From Myxocyprinus asiaticus (taxonomy: Eukaryota; Chordata; Actinopteri; Cypriniformes; Catostomidae): 64,000 nucleotides of DNA. The translations under genes and the position numbers were made by a program. The notes under the pieces are model-generated. The model worked only from the letters and a program-made list of their open reading frames with translations, did not search any database and was not told where the DNA came from. The stretch spans positions 19,363,656 through 19,427,655 of the forward strand of contig NC_059348.1 in NCBI RefSeq assembly GCF_019703515.2. The letters run 5' to 3'. Shown here piece after piece: positions 1 to 12,939 of the stretch (its first letter is position 1; each line of letters begins with the position of its first letter).

Positions 1-149
1 GAAAACAATAGGATTTTTTGCAGTGAATTTCTTTACTGAATTAAACTTAATAAAAAGTTGTTTTTTTTTCCTTTAATTCAGTGAATGTCATTTAGAGGTA
101 TTTTTAAAAGATAATTATGTCCTCTTTATTGTTAGTAAGCACGTTTAAT

Positions 150-289
150 ACAACCTTAAGTCGGGGCACAAGCTGAATAATCGGTTAAGAGCTAATGATT
201 AATCATTGCAATAATTGCTGAATAGTCGAATAATCATTCTAATAATCATTCGATTAGTTGATTATCAAAATAATCCTTAGTTGCAGCCC
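150..289. repeat. hAT-type MITE fragment
   Basis: The stretch is rich in AATAATC/GATTATT words and ends with CTTAGTTGCAGCCC, the reverse complement of the GGGCTGCAAC ends common in fish hAT-derived MITEs. The left end is not clear, so this is called a fragment. It has no coding capacity. Confidence 0.5.
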
Positions 290-299
290 AAGTTTATGC

Positions 300-430
300 A
301 GACTTAATCTGCTTTTTGGAGCTTCAGTGGCCTGGCCACCAATCCCTTGCAGAGCTGAAATATACTTCTAAAAAAATCTTCATTTGAGTTCTGCAGAAGA
401 AAAAAAAAGACATACATACCTGGGATGGCA
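300..430. repeat. Foldback MITE, right-arm fragment
   Basis: The words GCTTTTTGGAGCTTCA, GAGCTGAAATAT and CTGGGATGGCAT match the right arm of the long-inverted-repeat element seen complete at 25391-26778. The arm stops at GGATGGCAT, where it meets a different repeat through the shared word GGCAT. Confidence 0.6.
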
Positions 431-560
431 TTTGTGGCATAATTTTTATTACCACAAAAAACATTTTTGATTCGTCCCTCATTTATTTATAAAAAGCAAA
501 AATTGTGATTACAGCAAGACATTTGAAAGTGCATGGAAGAGACCAGACAGAGAAGACAAC
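431..560. repeat. Repeat sharing CATTTGTGGCATA with 52225-52370
   Basis: The words CATTTGTGGCATA, TTACCACAAAAA, ACTCGTCC/TTCGTCC and AAAAAGCAAA recur in the same order at 52225-52370. A shorter match (CTGACTCGTCCCT) lies near 28960. This is a dispersed non-coding repeat, probably a MITE; the superfamily is not determined. Confidence 0.5.
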
Positions 561-732
561 AGACCAACTTTGAAAGGAGTAAGTTGTGCTTACACAGGTC
601 TCCCACATCAATGAACACACAGTGATCAATGACGCAAAGTGTTCAGTACTCTTAAATGCTGTTACTCCCACTGAACTCCAGCCTGTGAAGAAGTGGCCTA
701 CATGTAGCCTAGCAACAATAGTCCATAACTAA

Positions 733-2961
733 CAGAGCATGTGAGCAAAGCAGAGCGGTGTGACACTCTGCTCAATAAGCCGCTCCATGTGTGTGTGCTC
801 CGCTCAACCACTCACGGCCCAAGCGGACACTCTGCTCAAGTACCGCTCACGCTCACCGGTAAAAAAGCGTTTGCTCAAATCCCGCTCCGACATTAAATTT
901 CTCTGTAGTATACTTGGCTGCAAGCACGTACACAGGGGGAAGCTACAGTGGCCCGAGCAACTACCCCATTGCCCACATGGGCTGAGGTGCCCCTCTAGGT
1001 GAAATATAGACAATAAGCTGGCATTTATTAAATTATCAAATGATTAGTAACGTACACATCTGAAATTATGTGATTGTATTGTTGTGTTTTTGTATATAAA
1101 ATCTCGCTATTTATTTTGGACTGGTTTACAATGGCTGTTAGATAATCGGGTCTAAACAGACCATCGTTATCATTTGTAATCGGTCAAATATTTCTCTGTT
1201 AGCACATATGTCATTGAACATCTTCAAATAATGCCTTAACATTTTCTTTAAACAAGTCATCGAACATGCCTCTACAAGTGATAAAACATGCGAGTTTCTG
1301 TGCCAATGCACATACGCACAAATTTGCACTTTTCAGTTTAAACTGGACCCGAGAGATACAACCGACCAATAAAACTACAATCTTTTCAACTTTAAAGTTT
1401 GTTCGAGTCGTTTATGGCAATGATGTCCTTTATGGCAGTTTCCATGGACTGATACCAGGAAAAATATTGCAGGTAAAAGTGAAATTCATAATAGTTTTTC
1501 AGTTGTCTCCACAGAATGATTATACTATAGATTTGATACATTAATAGGTTACTGATTTAATGCTATCAGACTTTAGGTCTATAAATTAAAATGAGCAATT
1601 TCTCATCCTAATTTTGTGTAAAAGGCATATTAATTTATCCAGAAAAGAGCAATGAATGTTTTTTTCTTTTTCAGTGTTGTTGCTTTATTAACATTCCCTT
1701 CAATTTTATATGTACAAATCATATGCAATCTAAAGGACTGTGTTTATTTATATAATGATTATTATATTAGTAGATACCATGTTTTTTTTTAAAGCGGTCA
1801 TGTCCTGTGCATGCACTCTTTATATGTACAGCAGGGTTAAACCATGGATTTAACAAATAAAAAAATGTTTCCTGCATAAAGTGAGATTTTGTCCAATATA
1901 TATATTATATGAAATCATGTTTAATGATCCTAAAACAAATAAAAATTATTTAATTCACAAATTACACTGCCTTCATTTAAGTTTTTTTTTTTTCTTCTAA
2001 TGTACAATCATTTATAGATTTTTTTTTCTCTGTGCATGAATGCAGCAAGCGATGTCAAAGATGTTATCTGCAACCACTAATCTAGAGTCAGTTTTTTTTA
2101 CGTATCACTTCTCGTTAAGGTGTGGATTTGGCTTTGGGAAACTGATCAGCAGTTATATGTCACTTTATCCCGAAGCGGAAATCGAAAGCAACAGGCGGTC
2201 TATTAAGTGAGATAATTCCGCTATGAAATTCCCTATGCCAGAGTGGAAATTTTTACCAATCAAATGCTCAATTGTACAATGGAGGCATGAAAGCAGGATG
2301 CTCCGCCTGTAAATTAGGACACACTGATCTGCAACATCATACATTTATTGGTTTTGATGGAGGGTTTTTTTGTGTGTGTTCCAAGGAAAAATGCTTTGCC
2401 CATATACAGTATTATTAAGCTTACATATTCAATTGAGGGTGCTCTAACGTTCGCAACCCTGCAGAACCGGGCCTGCATCTAGCTGGCAGCTGCACTGACA
2501 TGATGGCAAAACAACAAGATACATTACTTATCTATTCATTTATTATCGAATAGTAGTGTAGCCTACTAGCTCACCTTTTGCTGCACTATGTTCGCATAGC
2601 ACATCCTCGTGCTCTCTGGCAATGTGACATGTACGATTCCAAAAGGAATATTTGTTAATTCTCACAGTCTATCCACACTCCCTTTCGATTTCCTCGTTCT
2701 TAACTTTGGTTTATACTTTGCACTTATTTAGGCTATAAGGTTTGCAACTTCACTAAAACAATGTTTGAGCTCCATGACTTCAGGCCTATTGCTTATTTCG
2801 TAGATTCCCAAACCAGCGTATCACGAAGCAATTCTGGGTTAAGCGAGCGGCACTGAGCAGCCTGAGCGAGTGGAGTGGAATCTTCAAAAAGGCGCTCTCC
2901 GCTCAGGTGGAATTATCACCGCTCTGCTCAATGCTCCGCTCCAATCCGCTCACATGCTCTG
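733..2961. mobile_element. Non-autonomous hAT element, 2.2 kb
   Basis: The element starts CAGAGCATGTGAGC and ends with its inverted form (GCTCACATGCTCTG). It is flanked on both sides by the exact 8-bp direct repeat ATAACTAA (725-732 and 2962-2969), the target-site length of hAT transposons. Both subterminal regions (about 740-900 and 2840-2955) carry many GCTC/GAGC words, as expected for hAT transposase binding sites. No open frame resembles a hAT transposase. A short frame at 1266-1476 followed by a GTAAAA donor-like sequence could be a captured exon, but I do not recognise it. Insertion is well supported by the target duplication; autonomy is excluded only by absence of a visible transposase. 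Confidence 0.85.
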
Positions 2962-3061
2962 ATAACTAAAGAAGATGCTGCATGCTGAGTCTTAAACAGG
3001 TCAAAGAAGCTACCTCATCCACAGAGGGAAAAATATAAGGAGTAGAGGAACGCCACACTCA

Positions 3062-4225
<1,164 letters not shown>

Positions 4226-5246
4226 TTACGAGCAAGTATTGCGATGAAGATGAATTTAGCTAGCCGTTGAGCCAGCTCAAAAATGTAAGATTTGAAATTC
4301 AATGATTCGCCCCTTCTTGCATCTGGGTCAATGGCCGGAAAGGATAACTTAGCGGTATGGACAAGAAAACAGGGATCTATTCAAAACAGTCTGAAAGCTA
4401 TTCAAGCCTCAGTAACAAGCGAGTTAGCAAACAATAACATGTGAGGCGTTTAAGTGAAATATGGCTTACAAACTTAAGTTAGCTTCATACTTAAATTTTG
4501 CATTGCATACAATGTTGTGGTTAATTTGGCAAAGCGGGGTCAATTTCAGTCTATCGGTCCGCTTAGCTGAGGCCAATTAGCCAGTTTGAGCTAACCAGCT
4601 AAAGCTAACCTTCCTTAAGTTGAGAGTAGTTACCCGACTTTGTCAAAAATTCTGCAAATACTTTTTTTTTTTTAATGGCCAGCGACCTTTCCAGTGCCGT
4701 CGCGAGACGCTCAACAGATGGTCCAACTTCGCGTGACACGATTGATGTCTGCGCGAACCGCTCTCCGTTAAAAGCGCCTGCAAAGAAGCAGCTCAGCTCC
4801 CAATGCAGGAATATAAAACCACAGCGTCCCGGGTTATAACGAATAAAAACAGAATTCCTGAAAAATGGCAGTTGGTCAACTTATCGCAGCTCCTCACGCC
4901 CGAAACAAATGCACGCACACGTATGTAAACAGCAGCCACATCGCCTCAGATGGGGAGACCTTTGTTAGTGCTTTCCTAAGAATTCCACCAGCAGAACTTG
5001 AGATTTCTTTGCCTCCGAAAAGAATTAGGTGAACATTTCTGTAAGGTATCCTTAATATAAAGCTTAAATCCCAGGTAAAAGTGTAATATAAATGATGAAA
5101 AGGCGTTCTTATGGGATGTTTCGTAGGGCGCAACTCAAGACGAACGCGTCGCCATTACTGTCAATCAGAGCTCGAGCCAGCGGAGGTGGGAATGTTTGGG
5201 ATCCAGCAGTTCCCGTTGCGTAAGATGACGTCACACCAGAATTTAA
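4226..5246 (-). promoter_or_regulatory. mib1 5' flank and likely promoter
   Basis: This stretch upstream of the mib1 ATG has scattered CpGs (densest at about 4690-4760 and 5130-5220) and a full CRE palindrome TGACGTCA at 5226-5233. No coding exon is visible. The 5' UTR probably lies inside it, but the transcription start cannot be placed from sequence. Confidence 0.45.
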
Positions 5247-5950
5247 AGAGATAGTTCACCCAAAAAAAATGAAAATTTTCTGATCATTTAAGGCCCAGGT
5301 ATACTACGTTTTTGCGTGTTCCGGATCGCCTTGCGCCTGGTCGACCGCCTTTGTGAGTATACTCACAATATAAATATTTTCTGACCGCGAATGAATAGGA
5401 ATGCGTTCCTCGCATGTGCACTACAACTGCTTTGTGACACTGGCCGAGTTAGAAATGTCATACTGTCATACTACTCTTACTAGCTCTGCCATAGACAGAT
5501 ATAGCAGAAGTAGCAAGGGTAGTATGGGTAGTAAGCCATTCCGAACTCAGCTACACTTTTAGTTAAGTCAGTGGCCAGCGCATGAGCAAACGACTCGCAC
5601 AGCCCAGTCAAGAAAATCGCGGTTAAGCGGTGTGGCTCTGCTGATGATGCAATCTGCGGCACACATACTGTGCAAGAAGCAATCTGCAACACGCACACTC
5701 GAAGTATATACTTCATGCCATCCCAGATGTGTATGACTTTCTTTCTTCTGCAGAACACAAATTAAGATTTTTAGAAAAATGTCTCAGCTTGGTTGGTCCA
5801 TACAATGCAAGTGAATGGTGACCAGAATTTTGAATTTCCAAAAATTACATAAAGGCATCATAAAAGTAATCCATCAGACTCCAGTGGTTTAATCCATACC
5901 TTCTGAAGCGATACGATATGTGGGTGAGAAACAAATCTTTTTCTGCAGAA
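5247..5950. repeat. Foldback MITE interrupted by a second insertion
   Basis: The left terminus (GATAGTTCACCC) is followed after about 45 bp by unrelated sequence starting GGCCCAGGTATACT, which runs to about 5711 (AAGTATATACTT). The MITE arm then resumes with CATGCCATCCCAGATGTGTA and continues through CCATACAATGCAAGTGAATG to about 5950. This reads as a roughly 420-bp insertion into the left arm. The inner element's identity is unknown. Confidence 0.5.
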
Positions 5951-6411
5951 AAAAAGAATGTCAGAAGAAAGTTTATTTATTTATTTTCACTTTAATTGAC
6001 CTACTTGCATTTTTCTATAAAATATTCCAAATACAGTATACCATATTTATTTGAATGAGCTTCCTCTTTCTGCACACCAGTCTTTTCTTAAGTTTATCAT
6101 CTATAAATGCAAAATGTCATTCTACACAACGTTGCTCCCATTATTCTCATCAAAGTGGGCAGGTCTTAACCATATGGAACTACTGGCATATATTCAAGGC
6201 GAGGTAGTTTTTCCATCTACAGTATATAAATCTGTGGCTTTTTCCCAATTGTCTGTACTGGGGATACTGGCCCCATTGACCATAATCAGTACTTAGATTT
6301 ACCCTAAATTCAAAGAACTTGGAACTTTTAGGCTCCAAGGTCATGACCTATTTTTTGATTTGAGGAAGTTAACTACATTGGGAGAGAAAAACACAGTAAA
6401 GCTCATTTGGA
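5951..6411. other. Gene-free stretch between repeats
   Basis: AT-rich unique-looking sequence. An open frame of 81 codons at 6051-6296 has no recognisable domain and is taken as chance. No RNA gene or conserved motif is seen. Confidence 0.4.
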
Positions 6412-6970
6412 AGGCTGCATGCTAGGTAGGACGTGTCCTTTGAAGGCTGCAGTATACCAAGTGTCCTCGTTTAATCGAGACGGCCTTCGTAGGACAAACA
6501 GAAACGGAACGTAACATGGTTGCTATGACAGCACGGCACTCTTTAACAAGCACGAGTGCTTCGAGTGAGAAGGGAACAAAGTCCCTTTTGAAGGGCATGT
6601 ATGAGGTACATTTTAGGAGAGTTATAATGAAGTAAAGAGAAAAGAAAATAGATTTTACAGGTGTACTTTTAGTCTAATACTTTATTTTAATTATATATTA
6701 ATATAATTATAGATATTATGTACTCTGCACCCATCTACTGAGGTACTTCAACTTGGGAATTAACATTCCTTGCGTTTGAACATCATATTTACGGGCAAAT
6801 TAGCGTCATTTTTTTTTTAGACATTTCCGTTGAAGCAAAGAATTGTGGGTTGTGAGTGCCCACGAAGGATACACCTCATGCATCCTCCGAATTCCCGTGA
6901 AAGAAGGTCACATTTGAAGGCTGCATTCGAAGTGTCCTACTCGCTTTTCTGAATTATTCTCGTTATTATT
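6412..6970. repeat. GGCTGCA-type DNA-transposon relic
   Basis: The segment opens AAGGCTGCATGCTAGG with GGACGTGTCC and closes with AAGGCTGCATTCGAAG followed by GTGTCCTACTCGC. Related wording (GGCTGCGTCCGAA) recurs at 12476. Such sequences occur as non-autonomous DNA transposons in fish. Assignment to a P/THAP-type family is a guess, prompted by the THAP relic at about 12940-13110. Confidence 0.4.
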
Positions 6971-7534
6971 ATACACTTCACTGGACAATAGAAATGTACA
7001 GAAAAAAATCTAATTTACCGATAAAATACATTACCCACAGTATATATAAACTGAGATAATATAACATTTTCACAGCGTAAGTCTTGTAGGCTACACACAG
7101 AATTTGAATCCTGACATAATATATATATAATATTTTGACATTTAGTTTGTATGTAATATTTCATTTTAGTCAGAGGGGAAGTTTCCATCAAAAGCTCTTG
7201 ATTGGGTTAATTGGGATATTGCATGACAACACTTAAACACAGGGGTACAATAACTTTGACCATTGCTAGTTTTTACAAGGAAAGTAATATGACTATTATA
7301 ACTAGACCTACAATCATATTAACTACTGGTTACAGAACTGGAAAGTTTCCAAATCATCTTGGATAGCCAAAATCAGTCCAGACTGGTTTAAAGGATGTGT
7401 TGTGTATTAGAAATTTACACATTTGGGAGGAAGATTTAAGGGTGTTGAAACAGTAAAAGTGTTTCTGTCAGAGGCAGAGCAGTGTGAGATTTTGAAACAG
7501 TGTTTGATTGCTGATGTGTTTTAGTTTGTGTTAG
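6971..7534. other. 5' flank of the NLR relic
   Basis: AT-rich sequence with short ATATAT tracts and no open frame of note. If the NLR gene once had an upstream N-terminal effector exon, I cannot see it here. Confidence 0.4.
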
Positions 7535-10500
7535 AAAGAATCTCCTGAACACAGCTGTGTGTCCATGAAGAGTGACCTGTCAATGGACTGTCCAATTAAA
7601 TTCAGTTCGGGAGACTCTTCTGCTGATCTGAGGTGTTGTGTAGGATGAGACATTGACACATTATCCATTCATTTACTGATGTGAAGTAAATACATATTCA
7701 CAAGAAAATGCAATATTTTGTGGAACTACTGTATAGTCAAAAACAGGATGGATCAAAATCACATATTGTACAGATGAACTTGGACTCCATTTTCAAGGTG
7801 CGTGTGTGTCCAATCCTGTGCTGAATAAACTCATTGAATCTAGCAAGCAGCCAGTCAAGTCCAGCCCTCCTTTTTCCCATCTGTAGACATTGCTGGCCAA
7901 TTATTTATTTGAATTTGTGTTATTATTTATTATATTTGTGTTATTGTTTATATAATGAGTTATTATCAGGTGTGGTATATTTCATTTTTTAGGTTGTACA
8001 CTAAACTGCAAATAAATTCAGTCCTGACATTTGTGTATTGATCCCTCAGTTGGTGGATGGTGGTTGATTAATGCTGAATGGTGTTTCATTGTTTGAATAT
8101 ACACTGTGATTTCAGGAACTTGAGCACAGTCATCTCTGTTATGAAGAATGAGCTAAAAGGTTTCAAGAATCTACTGAGTCCAAATTATTCTAAATGTTCT
8201 GAGAGAGAGGAGGAGGATGATCAGAGTCAGAGTACAGTCAGAGATGGCTTTTTGAAGATCACACTGCACATCCTGAGGAAGATGAAGCAGACAGACCTCG
8301 CAAACACACTACAGACCAGTAAGCTCAGGGTCACATTATTACATTAACTTCAGATGAAAGTCTGTATTTTTGATCAAGAACCCCCTGCCTCCAATTTATT
8401 GCATAGAGTTCCACTCCAAATAAAAAAAAAAACCTGTGTTGTTGTATTCCTCTGTTTAGCAGAACCTGATTTTCCATGTTGATAAATGAATTCATTATTC
8501 GTAAACAGGAAATATTTTCATTCCCCTTCCCTTTTCATCTGTTTTTCAGAACTAATGCCTTGGTATCAACGAAAACTTAAATCCAGACTAAAAGAGAAAT
8601 TTCAGATAATAAATGAAGGAAACTCCAATCATGGTGACTCAACACCATTGAATGATATCTACACAGAGCTCTACATCACAGAGGGAGGGAGTGGAGAAGT
8701 TAATCATAAACATGAGGTGAGACAGAAGATCAGAAACACAGGAAACACCTATCAAATGCAATGACATCTTTAAACCCTTACCTGAAAAAAACAAACCCAT
8801 CAGAACTGTGTTGACTAAAGGAGCTGCTGGAATGGGAAAAACATTCTCTGTGCAGAAGTTCATTCTGCACTGGGCTGAAGGAAAAGCAAATCAGGATGTT
8901 CACTTCATATTTCCATTTCTTTTCAGAGAGCTGAATTTAATAAAGGAAAATGTCGGTCTAATGGAACTTCTAAATTGCTATTACATAGAAACAAAATAAT
9001 TTAATTCGAAAGATTATGAGAGCTATAAAGTCATGTTTATATTTGATGGTTTGGATAAGTGTCGACTATATCTAAATTTCCAAAACAATCAGAGCTTGTC
9101 TGATGTAACAGAATCAGCCTCATTGGATGTGCTGCTTACCAACCTCATCAAGGGGAATCCACATTCTTTTGCTCTCTTCTGGATAACCTCTCGTCCAGCA
9201 ACAGCCAATCAAATCCCTCCTGAGTATGTAGACCAAGTCACAGAGGTAAGAGGGTTCAAGGACCCTCATAAGGATGAATATTTCAGAAATAGGATAATTC
9301 ATCAGAATGTTGCCGATAGAATCATTACACACATCAAGTCCTCAAAAAGCCTGTACATAATGTGTCACATCCCAGTCTTCTGCTGGATTTCAGCCACTGT
9401 TCTTGAGAGAATGATGGGTGAAGCAGAGAGTGCAGAGATCCCCAAGAATCTAACACAAATGTTCACTCACTTCCTAATCTTTCAGATCAAACTGAAGACC
9501 CAGAGATATTATGGGAAATGTGAAATGGTTCCTCATCAGGCTAGGAAGAGCATTCTGCCACTAGGAAAGTTGGCTTATGAACAACTGGAGAAAGGGAACC
9601 TGATCTTCTATGAGGAAGACCTGAGGGAGTGTGGCATTAATATCAGAGAAGTGTCCATGTACTCAGGAATTTGTAGCCAGCTCTTCAGAGAGGAGTTTGG
9701 ATTGCACCTGGGGAAGGTGTACAGCTTTGTGAATCTGAGCATTCAGGAGTTTCTAGCTGCTTTATTCAAGCTGCTTTATTCAAGCTGCTCTCCTCTTCTC
9801 AACAAAGAACAGAACCGTGGATTGCATGCAAGTCAACAACAGATTTACTGAATCTAGAAGTGGACAAGGCCTTACAGAGTGAGAATGGACACTGGGATCT
9901 TTTCCTCAGATTCCTTCTTGGTCTCTCAGTGATGTCTAATCAGACTCTTTTAAAAGGCATCCTGAGAACGACAGTAAGAAGCTCACACAGCAGTGAGGAA
10001 ACAGTTGCATACATCAAAAAGAAGATCAGAGAGAATCCCTCTCCAGAGAAATCCATCAACCTATTCCACTGTCTGAATGATCATTCTCTAGTGCAAGAAG
10101 TCCAAGCATACCTGAACAGCACAGGTGCCAGTCGTCTCTATAATGTCAGACTCTCTTCTGCTCAGTGGTCAGCTCTGGTGTTTGTGCTGCTGAACTCAGA
10201 ACAAGAGCTGGATGAGTTTAAAATGTGTAAATATGGTCCATCTGAAGAATGTCTTCTGAGGTTGCTGCAAGTGGTCAAATCATCTAGAAAAACTGAGTGA
10301 GTATTTTGTGATGCAAAATGTTTTCATTATATAATTTTAGATGAAGGTAGATTACAAGTTTTCTGCTTCTCTGTAAGTCTGTCTCACTGCAGTATTGAAG
10401 ATAAAGGTTTTATTACTCTGACTTCAGTTCTAAGATCAAACCCTTCACACCTGGCAGAACTGAATCTGAGCTATAATGAACCAGGAGACTCAGGAGTGAA

Positions 10501-10551
10501 GCTGCTCTCTTTTCTACTGGAGGTTCCACACTGTAAACTTGTGAAATTACA
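7535..10551 (+). pseudogene. NLR-C family (NLRP12/NLRC3-like) gene, disrupted
   Basis: NLR-C proteins are fish-expanded cytosolic immune sensors. Exon 7535-7632 encodes the family's short N-terminal repeat peptide (SPEHSCVSMKSDLSMDC). Exon 8116-8318 encodes the linker (ELKGFKNLLSPNYSKC, ending MKQTDLANTLQT). Exon 8550-10296 holds FISNA and NACHT: Walker A GAAGMGKT, Walker B-like [10 protein letters not shown] (the usual Glu after LD is Lys), and the NACHT-associated helical region. Exon 10393-10551 encodes one leucine-rich repeat (HLAELNLSYNEPGDSG). Splice sites are consensus. The large exon is broken by a frameshift near 8725, an in-frame TAA at 8997-8999 and a second frameshift near 9830. 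No further LRR or B30.2 exon follows; the next LRR exon seems cut by a repeat at about 10670. A spliced remnant peptide cannot be excluded, but a full sensor can. Confidence 0.85.
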
Positions 10552-10671
10552 GTGAGCATTATTTTCTTAACTGCATTTACAAACAGTTAACAAAATAAAA
10601 TCCAAATATTTCTCAACATATACCTGTATGTTACACAATTCTTCTTTCACTCATCAGTTGTTCTTTGATCT

Positions 10672-11500
10672 AGGGATGCACGATATTTCAGCAGCTGTTA
10701 TATTATTGGCCAATAACCTGGAAAATCAAAATACTATTATCGCGACGATAGTTGATCTAAAGGCAATATTTCCACCAATATTTTGTTACGGTTTATATGC
10801 TTGTGGCTGAGAATCTCTGTGTGACAAGGAGGAGGGCGTGGCCGGGCCATGAGGACGCACACCCGGTGCTGAGAGCCCAATCAGCGAGAGAGGAATAAAG
10901 GAGGAGCCGGGGACGCCAGAGAGAGAAACAAAAACGGAGCTGTGTGTGTGTGTGTCGACGTGTGTTGTTATGTATCAGTTCAGCATTTTATGTTGGAATT
11001 AAAGTCTTGTTAATCGTTAATCCGGCTCCCGCTTCCTTCCTTCCCGATGAATGAGAGGCTTGTCTGTTACACTCTGACTGCCGGCTTCTCTTCTTCAGGA
11101 AGGCATTCAGGAAGTCTTAAACGAGAATGCACGTGTCTGACAGTGAAAGTCAGGCAAGTGGTGCAAGCAAAGCTTTTTATTTCAACATCTGTGCACCTTG
11201 TAACATTATTTTTGGTCTGGTTTTAATAGTGAGCATCTGCTACAAGTAACGACATGCCATTTTCCATCCTCTTGTGTTTCATAAATCAATAAAAAACAAC
11301 ATGACAAAAACTTGTATGTTACTTGGGGCCAATCATTTTCACTTATTACTAGATGAAAAAAAACTGCATATCGTTAGGGATTGCGATTAAAACAAGCCCA
11401 AACACAACGTAACACAGTGCATGGTGAAACTTTTCTAACATTATGACTATTCGATCTATATGACATTTTTATCTATTCCCATTATGATTATTGTGATCAC
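10672..11500. repeat. GGGATGCACGATA hAT-like repeat hosting a solo LTR
   Basis: The sequence begins TAGGGATGCACGATATTTC and contains TATTATCGCGACGATA, wording typical of hAT MITEs. It is split by the solo LTR at 10820-11071. The right end is not clear; about 11370-11400 (CGTTAGGGATTGCGATTAA) may be part of it. Confidence 0.45.
10820..11071 (+). mobile_element. Solo LTR with 5-bp target duplication
   Basis: A 252-bp unit opens TGTGACAAGG and closes CTGTTACA (TG...CA ends). It is flanked by the perfect direct repeat CTCTG (10815-10819 and 11072-11076). Inside are AATAAAGGAGG and GGAATTAAAGTCTTG, compatible with LTR TATA/poly(A) signals, and a GT repeat. No internal retroviral-type coding sequence adjoins, so this is a solo LTR left by LTR-LTR recombination. 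The plus orientation is tentative. It differs from the gypsy LTRs at 14562 and 18929. Confidence 0.85.
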
Positions 11501-11736
11501 ATTTCATTATTAATACAATGGAACTGTCACAGATGAGCACTTTAACAAAAGTCCATGAATGAGACGTACATGTGCACAATGCACACACGCATAACACACA
11601 CACAAACCATCGCTGTACACACAGTCTGGCTGCTGGCATAAATATTACACCTTGTATACAGAGATCAGGGTTTGTGTTTTGTTGTTACTGTATATGCTTG
11701 TTACATACTGTTAATTTATCGCCTCATTTTGGTTTA

Positions 11737-11825
11737 AAGGAATAATTCACCCAAAAATGAAAATTATCTCATAATTTACTCACTCTCATGCCTTCCCATA
11801 TGTGGATGACTTTCTTTCTTCAGCA
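11737..11825. repeat. Foldback MITE, left-arm fragment
   Basis: AATAATTCACCCAAAAATG, TTTACTCACTCTCATGCC and GATGACTTTCTTTCTTC match the left arm of the 25391-26778 family, cut off after about 90 bp. Confidence 0.6.
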
Positions 11826-11960
11826 TGTGATGGATATGGCCAGAGAAGCTGACACAGAGGCAGAACATTGAGCAAAAATAATTTTAGGGGTTTATTTTCC
11901 CAAGCACAGGGGTACAAAAATGAGCTACCAATGCAAAACCCACTCAAGGGACAAACCAAA

Positions 11961-11963
<3 letters not shown>

Positions 11964-12025
<62 letters not shown>
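11964..12025. repeat. (TA)n microsatellite
   Basis: About 31 uninterrupted TA units followed by AT-rich sequence with an A-tract. It creates false open frames on both strands (alternating Tyr/Ile). Confidence 0.95.
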
Positions 12026-12027
<2 letters not shown>

Positions 12028-12475
12028 AAAGATTTAAAAAAAAAAAAAGTTTCATTGAAAAGTTAAATATATGAAGAAAAAAAATTGTTACTGCTACTGC
12101 CTCCTAAATACTAACAAAGATCTAAAAACTACAGTAGGCAACAGGTTCAGAGATGACTTGTTCTCCCACAAACACTCCAAGACATGACTGACTAACATAC
12201 GCAACACTAGGGAATTTATATCTTAGTGTCCAGCACCAATAAACATAAAAAGGAGAAACACAAACATACATTTATGGCCATTAAAAAACTATACAAAATA
12301 AATCACATTAAGAATACATATAAACACATTTGCATATTGAATACATAGTTTTTGCAGCACCACATCACGAAAATAATCATTTGTTTTTACATAAACAAAT
12401 GAAGAATAACTTCAGGAATCCCCTTGGCCACGGCAATAATGGTACTGCCCAGATCACCGGCTGGAACCATCAGTG
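12026..12475. other. Gene-free stretch
   Basis: AT-rich sequence with A-tracts. No splice-flanked or conserved frame is recognised. Confidence 0.4.
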
Positions 12476-12939
12476 GCTGCGTCCGAAACCAGGAAAATGC
12501 TGCTTCCGGAGGCTGTATACGGAGGAAGGAAAGGACCCAGGTATGTCCGAATTCAATGTTCGTGTCAAATCCTGTCTACTGAGATACCTTCATCTGATCG
12601 ATTTTTGAAGGCAGAATAGATGTATCCTTCACTGCCTATGAAATCCCACAATCCTGTGCGCACGGATACACAGCGGTTGAGCTGAAGAAAAAAATGGCGG
12701 CCGAAGAGGCAGTTGATAGCCAATTTGTGTAGAAATTTATGTTTTTATTCACTTTTCCCAACTTTTGATTACATTTCTAGTGAGAAAGTAGCATTGTAGT
12801 TATTAAATATACACTTGGCTATCACCAAAACTCCTAATTTTTAGACCGTTGTGGTTCGGTTGGATGAATGAAGCAGACGTGTTACCTTTAGTGGACACCA
12901 GATGTCGATAATCAGTTGCTGGTTGCCTAGCAATGATGA
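12476..12939. repeat. GGCTGCGTCCGAA-type DNA-transposon relic
   Basis: The start (GGCTGCGTCCGAAACC) and the wording GAGATACCTTCATCTGATCG and AATGGCGGCCGAAGAGGC resemble a fish non-autonomous DNA transposon, related in its opening to 6412-6970. It runs into the THAP relic that follows. Boundaries are approximate. Confidence 0.4.

Noticed and set aside
760..1013. Overlapping open frames on both strands
   Set aside because: They lie in the GCTC-rich subterminal repeats of the hAT element and show no domain.
11786..12074. Open frames of alternating Ile and Tyr
   Set aside because: They are translations of the (TA)n microsatellite; the same happens at 28266-28613.
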